Source of the DNA: SURF-28 sp034521465 | GTDB lineage: Bacteria; Bacteroidota; Ignavibacteria; Ignavibacteriales; Melioribacteraceae | Assembly (NCBI GenBank): GCA_034521465.1 | Contig: JAXHMN010000016.1 | Coordinates: 248,001-312,000, forward strand | Length of the DNA stretch: 64,000 nucleotides | Direction of reading: 5' to 3' | Part shown: positions 8,112-15,472 of the stretch, one piece after another | Position numbering within the stretch: the first letter of the stretch is position 1 | Layout of the letters: each line of letters opens with the position of its first letter | Program-made: the position numbers and the translations under genes | Notes under the pieces: generated by a model | Told to the model about the DNA's origin: nothing | The model's input: the letters and a program-made list of their open reading frames with translations, nothing else | Database searches by the model: none

Positions 8112-8700
8112 TGTCACTCCTGCGGAGTTTTTTTTGTGATAGGTTTCAGTGGTTGTTACCGATATACCAGTCCTAGCGGACTTTTGATGTACCTGATTGT
8201 TACCATGTTTGCAGATATGTCAGTCCGTTTGTAACGCGATAGGCGTGTTATCGTAAGAAATAGACCAACAGAAACAAACACCGTAGGTTCTGGAGAAAAT
8301 ATATCTTTGGAGTTTCTGGGAGTGAATTTGTTACCAAGATGTCAGTCCTAACGGACTTCTCCGCATGCTTCCGGGATTTTGTTTTTACCGATATGTCAGT
8401 CCTGACGGACTTTTCTTTTGCCATCTCCGATTTTATGATAATCCCTAACGCCGGTAGGCGTGGTATATCGGTAAAGCAGACAAAATAAAGAAAAGCAAAC
8501 ACCGTAGGTGTGACATGAAAGAAAAAGATATCACTCCGAAGGAGTTTCTTTGAGAGGGTTAATGCTTTCTTTACCGATATACCAGTCCTAGCGGACTTTT
8601 GTGTTGATTCGGTTGTTTGGTTTGTTACCGGTATGTCAGTCCTAACGGGTTGGCTAGTTCTATTTTTTTGTTACCGATATATCAGTCCTAGCGGACTTCT
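8110..8700. repeat. REP-like hairpin array, right of the transposase
   Basis: The array continues with the same four classes. Class A lies at 8157-8185, 8331-8360, 8386-8414, 8572-8600, 8626-8650 and 8672-8700. Class B lies at 8233-8256 and 8447-8474, class C at 8498-8520 and class D at 8110-8133 and 8527-8550. The order A-B-C-D-A recurs. No real gene is seen in 8112-8967; the open frames there are by-products of the repeats. The last part, 8701-8880, is unremarkable CT-rich sequence. Confidence 0.85.
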
Positions 8701-8915
8701 ATCAGAGTTTAATTCCTTATTCCATTCATCCAACACTCCAGTACTCCACTCATCCAACCATCTCCCACTTCCCCGTATTTTTTACCTGCAATTATTACCG
8801 GAAATGCCGTATTATTTTCACGTGACAAAAAATCTTTTTACTTGCGTCTCTCTAAAATTTCCAATATTATAACAAAAGCGGTAAATTTTACTTTTAGAAT
8901 TGGGCGTTTTCTGGT

Positions 8916-8931
8916 TGGTAAGGTTCTTGAA
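8916..8931 (+). promoter_or_regulatory. Weak sigma54-like -24/-12 element before pilin-like gene 1
   Basis: TGGTAAGGTTCTTGAA fits TGGYAC-R-N4-TTGCW except A for C at the sixth base and A for the C of the -12 GC. It lies 36 bases before the start codon. A sigma54 activator gene is present at 24716-26071. This is a suggestion only, because the -12 GC is usually conserved. Confidence 0.3.
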
Positions 8932-8967
8932 ACTTGATCATAAAATTAAAACGAGTATAAATTTCCG

Positions 8968-9351
8968 ATGGGTCAGCAGCAGTTACTTTTGATAGTTTTA
9001 GGTGTTATTATTGTTGGAACCGCAATAGTGATGGGTATAAATCTCTTTAAAGCAAATGCTGTTGAGGCAAAAAGAAATAATGTAATTAATGAATTAGTAA
9101 ATCTGGCAGCTATGGCTCAACAACATTATCAGAAACCAACAGCATTGGGTGGTGGTGATAGAACCTTCACCGGTTGGAAAATACCTCAAGAATTAAGAAC
9201 TACTGCAAACGGTTCATTTAAAATAGATTCAGACGGCGATCAAGAAATAACTCTAATAGGAACAGGTAATGAAGTTGTTACCGGCAATGATTCTGTGAAA
9301 GTTAAAATGGTAGTTAAGCCGCAAATATATGAAGCAATTATTATTCATTGA
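8968..9351 (+). CDS. Pilin-like protein 1 with a minimal leader
   Basis: A 127-residue protein. It starts MGQQQLLLIVLGVIIVG and has one N-terminal hydrophobic helix of about 25 residues followed by an exposed domain rich in G, T and D, the plan of a type IV (pseudo)pilin. The leader would be only MG if cleaved after Gly2, and the glutamate usual at mature position 5 is absent. The segment NLAAMAQQHYQKPTALGGG (near residues 45-63) is nearly repeated in the next gene, so the two are paralogues. It stands at the head of a pilus/secretion assembly locus (pilC, pilB, pilT and others), which supports a role as a structural or minor subunit. No experimental family is known to me. Confidence 0.7.
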   Translation: MGQQQLLLIVLGVIIVGTAIVMGINLFKANAVEAKRNNVINELVNLAAMAQQHYQKPTALGGGDRTFTGWKIPQELRTTANGSFKIDSDGDQEITLIGTGNEVVTGNDSVKVKMVVKPQIYEAIIIH

Positions 9352-9427
9352 AATTTACAGTGTAAGATTTTACATCGATAGGTAGTAAATAATTCTGAAA
9401 TAGTCAATTAAAAAATAATAATTACTT

Positions 9428-9443
9428 TTGGTACGAATTTCTC
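9428..9443 (+). promoter_or_regulatory. Very weak sigma54-like element before pilin-like gene 2
   Basis: TGGTACGAATTTCTCT matches the -24 half (TGGYACG) well but has TCTCT where TTGCW is expected. It lies 50 bases upstream of the start codon. It is noted because a similar TGGTA element precedes the paralogue. Confidence 0.2.
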
Positions 9444-9492
9444 TTGTAATTATATAAACAAACAATCACAAACAAATTAAAGGAGTTGTATC

Positions 9493-9908
9493 ATGGGTCA
9501 ACAACAATTATTACTCATTGTTCTTGGTGTTATCATAGTTGGTATCGCTGTAGTAGTTGGTATTAATGTATTTACAGCAAGTAGTGCAGCAGCAAATAGA
9601 GATGCTGTTATTTCCGATTTGACAAATCTTAGCAGCAATGGCACAACAATATTATAGAAAACCGGAAGCACTTGGTGGTGGTGGTAATTCTTTTGATCAG
9701 ATTGGACAGATTCCAGCTCAATTAACAACAAACAGCTAATATGAGTAGCTGATGTGGTTCCAACAGTTCGGCGAACTCAGATGTAACATTTAGTCAGGCT
9801 ACGGGAACTGAAGTAGGAGACGATGGAGCAGACTGCAGTCCAAGTCAACTATGACTGTTTACTCCAGATAGTATGAGCAACGGCACATTAACAACTAACA
9901 TCTTTTAA
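9493..9908 (+). pseudogene. Pilin-like protein 2, interrupted
   Basis: A paralogue of pilin-like protein 1. It begins with an identical MGQQQLLLIVLGVIIVG and a strong AAAGGAG site at 9478-9484. The frame breaks near 9636: dropping one A from cttAgcagca restores AAMAQQYYRKPEALGGGGNSF. It breaks again near 9730, where dropping one A gives LTTTANMSS. The continuation holds two in-frame TGA codons, near 9749 and 9858, before a TAA at 9906-9908. It may be a real but error-ridden gene or a decaying copy; the strong ribosome site and following terminator favour a gene that is, or was, expressed. Confidence 0.65.
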
Positions 9909-9928
9909 GAAATTTTTTCTTAAATTAA

Positions 9929-9968
9929 AGGCAGGTAAAAAGGCGTTAAGTAATTTACCTGCCTTTTT
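9929..9968 (+). terminator. Rho-independent terminator after pilin-like gene 2
   Basis: AGGCAGGTAAA (9929-9939) pairs perfectly with TTTACCTGCCT (9954-9964) and is followed by TTTT. It ends the pilin-like unit before the toxin-antitoxin pair. Confidence 0.85.
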
Positions 9969-9969
9969 C

Positions 9970-10288
9970 ATATAGAGGTTACTTAAAGTTGTTTGTTAGT
10001 TAAATAAGCTTATAGCAAATTAGTTGGGGGTTGTGTTCTTTTGGAGATTGAGGGGCTTTGAGGAGAGTGGGAGATGCGGAGAAGGGGGAAGAGGTGAAGC
10101 GGAGAAAGGGAGAATGGGGGAGAGTCAGAAGTCAGTTGGAAGTATGTAGTAAATAGTGTCAAATTCTCAATCCGCTAAATTCGCCAAATTCGTCAATTCT
10201 CAATATTCAATTGTGCCTATCACAAATTTATTGTTTTTCAATTATGTATTCTGTACATTATTCCTGTACAAAACAAAGGGTCCAGAAA
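9970..10288. other. Non-coding stretch with a purine-rich block
   Basis: No gene is supported. From about 10025 to 10131 the + strand is almost purely purine, with many runs of three to five G. After it, 10159-10207 has short near-repeats (attctcaat, cgccaaattcgtcaa). These look like low-complexity spacer. The yefM-like promoter should lie in the last 80 bases; tgtaca appears twice near 10251-10270. Confidence 0.4.
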
Positions 10289-10570
10289 ATGTCCGATACT
10301 TTTACATATACCGAAGCACGCAAACAACTCGCGCAGATATTAGATAGAGCAACTAAATCTTTAGAGACAATTACTATTAAGCGAAGAAATTCAAAAGATG
10401 CTGTTGTGTTATCCAAAGAAGAATATTCGAGTATGTTGGAGACTATACATCTTTTTAAGACACCGGCAAATTCAGAGCGATTGCTTAAAGCGATAGATAA
10501 CGCCCGCAAGAAAAAAAATAAGCCGATGACTATGGAAGAACTTAAGATGGCAGTTGGTTTTGAGGAATAA
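10289..10570 (+). CDS. Phd/YefM-type antitoxin
   Basis: A 93-residue antitoxin. The frame is open from 10211, but the ATG at 10289 gives the typical start MSDTFTYTEARKQLAQILD followed by TITIKRRNSKDAVVLSKEEYSSML (residues 30-53), the Phd/YefM DNA-binding fold. The charged C-terminal part (NARKKKNKPMTMEELK) is the usual toxin-binding tail. It overlaps the toxin gene by 17 bases, so expression is coupled. The tgtaca copies upstream may be part of its own operator. Confidence 0.88.
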   Translation: MSDTFTYTEARKQLAQILDRATKSLETITIKRRNSKDAVVLSKEEYSSMLETIHLFKTPANSERLLKAIDNARKKKNKPMTMEELKMAVGFEE

Positions 10571-10823
10571 ATTAATAGTATTTTCACCAGAGTTTTTAGA
10601 AGACCTTAGTTTCTGGGTAAAAGTTGAGAGGAAAACAGCTTCAAAAATTCTTGAGCTTGTTAATCACGTGATGCGATATCCATTTGAAGGAATAGGGAAA
10701 CCGGAACCTCTTAAACACATAGGCAATGATATCTGGTCGCGTAGAATTACAAGTGAACATAGACTTGTATATTTAGTATTAGATGACAGAATAGAGTTTA
10801 TTCAGTGCCGGTTTCATTATTAA
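10554..10823 (+). CDS. YoeB/Txe-type toxin
   Basis: RelE-superfamily ribosome-dependent mRNA endonuclease. The frame begins with TTG at 10554, but the conserved part starts at LIVFSPEFLEDLSFWVKVE; a start at the TTG of 10560 is also possible. The conserved run KPEPLKHIGNDIWSRRITSEHRLVYLV and the C-terminal CRFHY carry the family's catalytic Glu, Arg, His and Tyr. About 85-89 residues, normal length. It is intact and sits in a 17-base overlap with its antitoxin, inserted between the pilin-like genes and pilC. Confidence 0.88.
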   Translation: MVLRNKLIVFSPEFLEDLSFWVKVERKTASKILELVNHVMRYPFEGIGKPEPLKHIGNDIWSRRITSEHRLVYLVLDDRIEFIQCRFHY

Positions 10824-10883
10824 TCGGCTGCATGCGCTTAGTTATCGGTTTTTGAGTTTTTATAGGTGTTTTTGTTTTTTCAT

Positions 10884-10899
10884 TGGCCTGGTTTTTGAG
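10884..10899 (+). promoter_or_regulatory. Weak sigma54-like -24/-12 element before pilC
   Basis: TGGCCTGGTTTTTGAG has TGGC at the -24 side and TTG at the -12 side with the right spacing, but lacks the final C of the -12 GC and has CT for AC. It lies 47 bases before the pilC start, a distance close to those before the two pilin-like genes. Confidence 0.25.
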
Positions 10900-10945
10900 T
10901 AATTTATTCCCTTGTGATTATTATTCATTATAACGATATATCTTT

Positions 10946-12287
10946 ATGATTGAACTCCGATTCAATGCAATAAAACCAAACGGGCAGCCGATAACCGGAA
11001 CAATGACCTCGCCTACTTTTTCCGAAGGGAAAAAGAAGATCAAAGCAATTGCCGAAAAAAACCAACTCAAATTAAAAACAATTGAAAAGAAATCTACTTT
11101 TCTTTACAAAGTTAAACGCGGCAACGAAAAACCGGTAAGAGGGGAACAGAAAGCATTTACAAAAGCGGAAGTAAACAGCGCTCTACAGAAGCTGGGTTAT
11201 CAAGTTTTATCTGTTAACAAAAAACTGCTCGACTTTAGTCTCAAACCGCCACAGCAGGAAGTTGTCTCCTTCGTAAAATTAAGCGCTGATCTATTAGAAC
11301 AAAAGTTACCGTTCTCTGAAATTCTTACTCTCTTAATGAACGACCTTGAAAATAAAACCATGAGAGATACGCTTAAGCAGATAAACAATGAATTGAAGAA
11401 AGGTGCGGACAGCGAAGCGGTATTTAAAAAGTATGAAGGGGTTTTCGGAAAGTTCACGGCATACATGCTTGGACTTGCATCAAAAAGCGGTAACATGGCG
11501 GAGATTTATAGAGCAACCGCAAAGTTCCTCGATCGTCAGTTGGAGTTTAAGAAAAATATGAGGAGCGCACTCATCACTCCACTTATTACTGTTTTTGTTA
11601 TTATTAATTGCAGTACTTTTTTATGTGGGTTATATTTTTCCTGAGACAGCAAAATTATTTGTGAAGTTTGATATTCCACTTCCGCCAATGACTGCTTTTA
11701 CATTGGATATGAGTGAATTCTTAATAGCAAACTGGTTGATTGTAACTATAATATCAATTGCACCTCCGATATTTTTAGTTTACTTTGGTAAAACCGATAA
11801 AGGAAGGTTAATTATAGATAAACAGATGATGCGAATGCCGATTATGGGCAGCTTAATTCATAAAACGGCAATAGAAGTTTTCTGCCGTGTTTTTTATACA
11901 CTATACACCGGCGCTGCTGAAAGTATTGAACCAATTAGAATTGCAGCAGAAGCATCAGGCAATAAATATTTTGAGCATCAGATTAAAACTGTTGCAATAC
12001 CAATGATGATCAAAAAAGGTGCGGGCGTTACAGAATCGTTTGAAGCGGCAGGTGTATTTACGGAAACGGCAATAAACAGATTTCACTCGGGTGAAGAAAC
12101 CGGTACTATTAAGAATACTGCACTGCAGCTTGCAAACTATTACGAAAGCGAAACCGTATTCCGGCTTAAGAATGTAATTGAAATGGTACAGGTATTTATC
12201 GCGATGGTGATTATGGTTGTAATGATTGCATTGACTTTAGTTTCGGCAGAGACAGCAACTATAAGTCCTAAGTCACCGACTATGTAA
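10946..12287 (+). CDS. pilC: PilC/GspF inner-membrane platform protein (one frameshift)
   Basis: Polytopic inner-membrane platform of type IV pilus and type II secretion machines, which couples the ATPases to pilin movement. The N-terminal part to 11644 carries a cytoplasmic GspF domain (SFVKLSADLLEQKLPFSEIL). The second frame, from about 11600, carries the membrane segments (LLLIAVLFYVGYIF) and the second GspF domain (RVFYTLYTGAAESIEPIRIAAEA ... FHSGEETGTI), ending in a last membrane helix. One surplus G or T near 11600 separates them; removal gives ITPLITVLLLIAVLFYVGYIF. The corrected length of about 446 residues is slightly above the usual 400, because of an extra N-terminal domain of about 100 residues. 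It heads the assembly operon. Confidence 0.88.
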
Positions 12288-12300
12288 TTGGTTAGACGTG

Positions 12301-12338
12301 AGTATCAAGATATAAGTATCAAGACACAAGTATCAAGA
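12301..12338. repeat. Three 14-bp tandem repeats
   Basis: AGTATCAAGA occurs at 12301, 12315 and 12329, an exact 14-base period with variable four-base spacers. It lies in the 145-base gap between pilC and pilB. No function is evident. Confidence 0.7.
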
Positions 12339-12432
12339 TGCAAGAGGAATTTTAGACGTTGATGTTGTTGCAAAATTAAACTTTTGTGATAATTAAAAGT
12401 CACTAAGATTGAACAAAAATTAAATTAATATT

Positions 12433-14229
12433 ATGATTGACACACAACTTGAAATGACTGACAAAATTGGTTACCTGCTTCTAAAGAAAGGTATTATCGA
12501 TACTAAAATTTTAGAAGACGCACTAAAGATAAAACAGACCGATCAGTCTAAACTAAAGAGAAATCTTGCACAAATATTAGTAGAAGAATTTAACTACGAT
12601 CACGATACAATTTTTAGAGAAGTTGCGGTACTCTACGCTTTTAAAGAATTGAATTTGCACGTTGAAGAAATCCCCGAAGAGCGAATTAATGAGATGCGCA
12701 AAATGATGAAATCTCAGGGGGATGATGTAAAGCAGCAACTAATCGAACACCGGGTAATACCTTATAAATTTGATGAGCGTCAGCGAGATAAGTTAATTCT
12801 CGCAGCAGTTGATCCAACCGATAGACGGCTTTCTAAAATTGCGTTCAGTTTGAATGCAAAGAAATATGAAATCAATTACCTGCGAAAAAAAGATTACGAA
12901 AAACTAATCGAGGTATTAGTTCCGCCCGAAAATGAATTCCTTCAAATGATGGAAGACGCGGACGAGGAATTACATGTTACAGACGAACATGAACAACAAC
13001 AACTTGATGAAGAAGAACTTGATGCGGAAATAAATAAAAGTGCGTTAATCAACTTGATTGAAGGCGCTTTAATTGAAGGCGTACGCCGCGGTGTTTCTGA
13101 TATTCATATAATTCCCCGCTCATCGACAAAGACAGAGATACACTTTAGAGTTGACGGAAAATTAATGCTGTGGCATGCACAGGAAAATACTTTGCCTGAA
13201 GCATTAATGGCTGTTGTAAAGGATAGATCAAAAGGACTTGACAGATTTGAAAGAGAAAAAGCACAAGATGGTTTTATCCAAAGAGAAATTGACGGTCATA
13301 TAATTCGTTACAGAGTTAGTGTTCTGCCTATGGTTGGTACTCAGCTCAAAAATAAATTTGAAAGTATTGTAATTCGTATTCTTGATGACAGAAATGTTAT
13401 AAAAGATTTATCCAAACTTGGTTTGGAAGGTTATGCAAGAGATGCGTTTGAAAAGGCAATTAACCAACCGCAGGGAATGGTTATACTTACCGGTCCGACC
13501 GGTTCGGGTAAAAGTACAACACTAATTGCCGCACTCTATCAAGTAGTAACGCCAAAAGTAAACGTGCTTACAGTTGAAGATCCGGTTGAGTATGTTATTG
13601 AAGGCGCGCGTCAGTTGAAGATCGGGCATAAGATGGGCTTCGAACAAGCGATACGTTCAATACTTCGTCACGATCCCGATATTGTACTTGTCGGTGAGAT
13701 GCGTGATAAAGAAACAGCCGAGACTGCGATCAAACTTGCAAACACCGGTCACTTAACATTTTCAACACTTCACACTAACGATGCACCTTCCGCTGTAGCA
13801 CGGCTTTATAAAATGGGAGTTGAAGCTTTCTTAATTGCCTATGCAATTAATTTAATAGTTGCACAGCGTCTTGTAAGAAAACTTTGCAGCAACTGTAAAA
13901 AACGTGTAACCGAATACGATGAAAAAATAATGAAAGCTGCCGGTTTAAACATTGATGAGTGGAAAGATTACGAAATTTACGATGCCGTTGGATGTTCGAA
14001 ATGCAACAACACCGGCTATAAAGGAAGATTAGCAGTTCACGAAGCGCTTTATTTCACCAAACCTATCCGCGAACTTATTGTGAGAGCCGGTAAAGAAGTA
14101 GATGAAGAAAAAGTCCGATTGCAGGCGAGAAAAGACGGAACACTTAGTTTGAGAGAAGCCGGTCTCGTTAGAGTTAAAGCGGGCTTAACATCAATACAAG
14201 AGGTATTGGCAACAACTTCAGAAGAATAG
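12433..14229 (+). CDS. pilB: PilB/GspE assembly ATPase
   Basis: Hexameric ATPase that drives pilus extension or pseudopilus assembly at the cytoplasmic face; 598 residues. The N-terminal MshEN-like domain occupies about residues 1-165. The core has a Walker A motif GPTGSGKST (residues 354-362), an Asp-box/Walker B stretch DPDIVLVGEMRD and the His-box THLTFSTLHTND-like segment NTGHLTFSTLHTND. A tetracysteine zinc site is present (CSNCKK ... CSKCNN), as expected for the GspE/PilB branch. It is intact, and pilT follows 12 bases later. In this locus it is the extension motor partner of PilC. Confidence 0.93.
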   Translation: MIDTQLEMTDKIGYLLLKKGIIDTKILEDALKIKQTDQSKLKRNLAQILVEEFNYDHDTIFREVAVLYAFKELNLHVEEIPEERINEMRKMMKSQGDDVKQQLIEHRVIPYKFDERQRDKLILAAVDPTDRRLSKIAFSLNAKKYEINYLRKKDYEKLIEVLVPPENEFLQMMEDADEELHVTDEHEQQQLDEEELDAEINKSALINLIEGALIEGVRRGVSDIHIIPRSSTKTEIHFRVDGKLMLWHAQENTLPEALMAVVKDRSKGLDRFEREKAQDGFIQREIDGHIIRYRVSVLPMVGTQLKNKFESIVIRILDDRNVIKDLSKLGLEGYARDAFEKAINQPQGMVILTGPTGSGKSTTLIAALYQVVTPKVNVLTVEDPVEYVIEGARQLKIGHKMGFEQAIRSILRHDPDIVLVGEMRDKETAETAIKLANTGHLTFSTLHTNDAPSAVARLYKMGVEAFLIAYAINLIVAQRLVRKLCSNCKKRVTEYDEKIMKAAGLNIDEWKDYEIYDAVGCSKCNNTGYKGRLAVHEALYFTKPIRELIVRAGKEVDEEKVRLQARKDGTLSLREAGLVRVKAGLTSIQEVLATTSEE

Positions 14230-14241
14230 GAAACTTAAAGT

Positions 14242-15468
14242 ATGTTAGAAGATGCTCGTCAAATATTATCCAATTTTGAAAAAGCAATTCCGGGATCTGT
14301 GCTCGGACCCGAAAGAGTTTCGTACATTATTGAAAAAATTGACAATCTTTCTGATGAAGATAAACTGAAATTAATAAAATACGTTAACGCAATTCTTTCT
14401 ATTATGGTGGACAGAGATGCATCCGACGTTGAGATCGGCGGATTCGGTTCGGGAGGAAAAGTTTGGTTCAGAATTTTTGGTGATAAAAAACGTGTTGATC
14501 AACTACCAAAATTATCTTCTGATGAATCATCTACATTAATCGCTTCGCTGCTTAATAAAAATCAAAAAGAAATGTTGCTGGAAAACAGGAACTTAGATTT
14601 CAGCTATACATTTTATCATTCAAAATTAGGGCAGCATTTACGCTTCAGAGCAGACGCTTACTTTGATCTGGACACGCTTGCTCTTAACATGCGAGCAATT
14701 TCTGCGGAAGTAAGACCCGTGGATACACTCGGTTTTCATCCTTACGCTGTCAAAGTTATGAGTCACAATTTTATTAAGTTCGGACTATCGCTCGTTACCG
14801 GTATCACCGGTTCGGGTAAGTCAACAACATTGGATTCAATAATAGATCACCATAATAAATTTGATCCGGCTCATGTTGTAATTATTGCATCACCGGTTGA
14901 GTACGTTCATAAATCGAATGCATGTATTGTGAGGCATCGTGAAGTTGGCAGAGATGTTCCTTCATTTAAAGACGGCGTAATTCAAGCATTACGTCAGGAT
15001 CCTGATATTATAGTTATCGGTGAGATGAGAGACCCGGAAACAATAATGGCTGCTTTAGAAGTTACCGATACCGGTCACAAAGTTTTTTCAACACTTCACA
15101 CATCTTCTGCGGTTGAATCATTGGACAGAATTATAGCGGAAGTAAATCCCGCGGAGCAGGAACGTGTTAGAAATCGTTTGGCAGATGTATTAGTCTCGGC
15201 TGTTTCCCAAAAACTTGTACCAACACTCGACGGAAAACGTGCATTAGCAAAAGAAGTGCTCATCGTCACACCAAGTGTGAAAGCAGCCATAAAGAACAAT
15301 AATACCGGTGAAATTTACGGGATGATCAATCAGGGTTCGCAGCAAGGAATGGTAACTATGGAACAAGATTTGCTGCGTTTATTCAAGGAAAGAAAGATTT
15401 CCCGGGATAATGCCATAGCTTATGCGAACAATAAAACGAGAATGCTCCAATTGATGAGGGCTGTCTAA
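14242..15468 (+). CDS. pilT: PilT-like retraction ATPase
   Basis: Second secretion ATPase of the locus, 408 residues. The Walker A motif is GITGSGKST (residues 187-195). A Walker B stretch ALRQDPDIIVIGEMRDPET and TGHKVFSTLHTSSAVESLDRI follow. The tetracysteine zinc site of PilB is absent, and the C-terminal MVTMEQDLLRLFKERKIS resembles the PilT end. PilT proteins depolymerise pili and power twitching, so a dedicated PilT argues for a retractable pilus rather than a pure type II secretion system. It ends 4 bases before the next gene. Confidence 0.88.
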   Translation: MLEDARQILSNFEKAIPGSVLGPERVSYIIEKIDNLSDEDKLKLIKYVNAILSIMVDRDASDVEIGGFGSGGKVWFRIFGDKKRVDQLPKLSSDESSTLIASLLNKNQKEMLLENRNLDFSYTFYHSKLGQHLRFRADAYFDLDTLALNMRAISAEVRPVDTLGFHPYAVKVMSHNFIKFGLSLVTGITGSGKSTTLDSIIDHHNKFDPAHVVIIASPVEYVHKSNACIVRHREVGRDVPSFKDGVIQALRQDPDIIVIGEMRDPETIMAALEVTDTGHKVFSTLHTSSAVESLDRIIAEVNPAEQERVRNRLADVLVSAVSQKLVPTLDGKRALAKEVLIVTPSVKAAIKNNNTGEIYGMINQGSQQGMVTMEQDLLRLFKERKISRDNAIAYANNKTRMLQLMRAV

Positions 15469-15472
15469 ATAG

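Noticed and set aside
8248..8502. Open frame of 84 codons on the minus strand
   Set aside because: It lies wholly in the REP array, its protein repeats TDI-type words created by the repeats (SVRTDISV, SVRTDILV), and it has no homologue I recognise.
7122..8700. CRISPR-like array because of many short repeats
   Set aside because: The units are palindromes of four classes with irregular spacing and no uniform spacers, and no cas gene is near. They fit REP-type repeats.
9493..9908. TGA read as tryptophan in pilin-like gene 2
   Set aside because: TGA ends other intact genes in the window (for example CDS 39997-40653 and 23701-24714), so recoding is not general. The gene also has ordinary single-base frameshifts, which makes sequence error or decay simpler.
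11200..11496. Antisense open frames inside pilC, aspS, the secretin and crtI
   Set aside because: They have no ribosome site or family features and lie opposite well-conserved coding sequence, so they are frame shadows.
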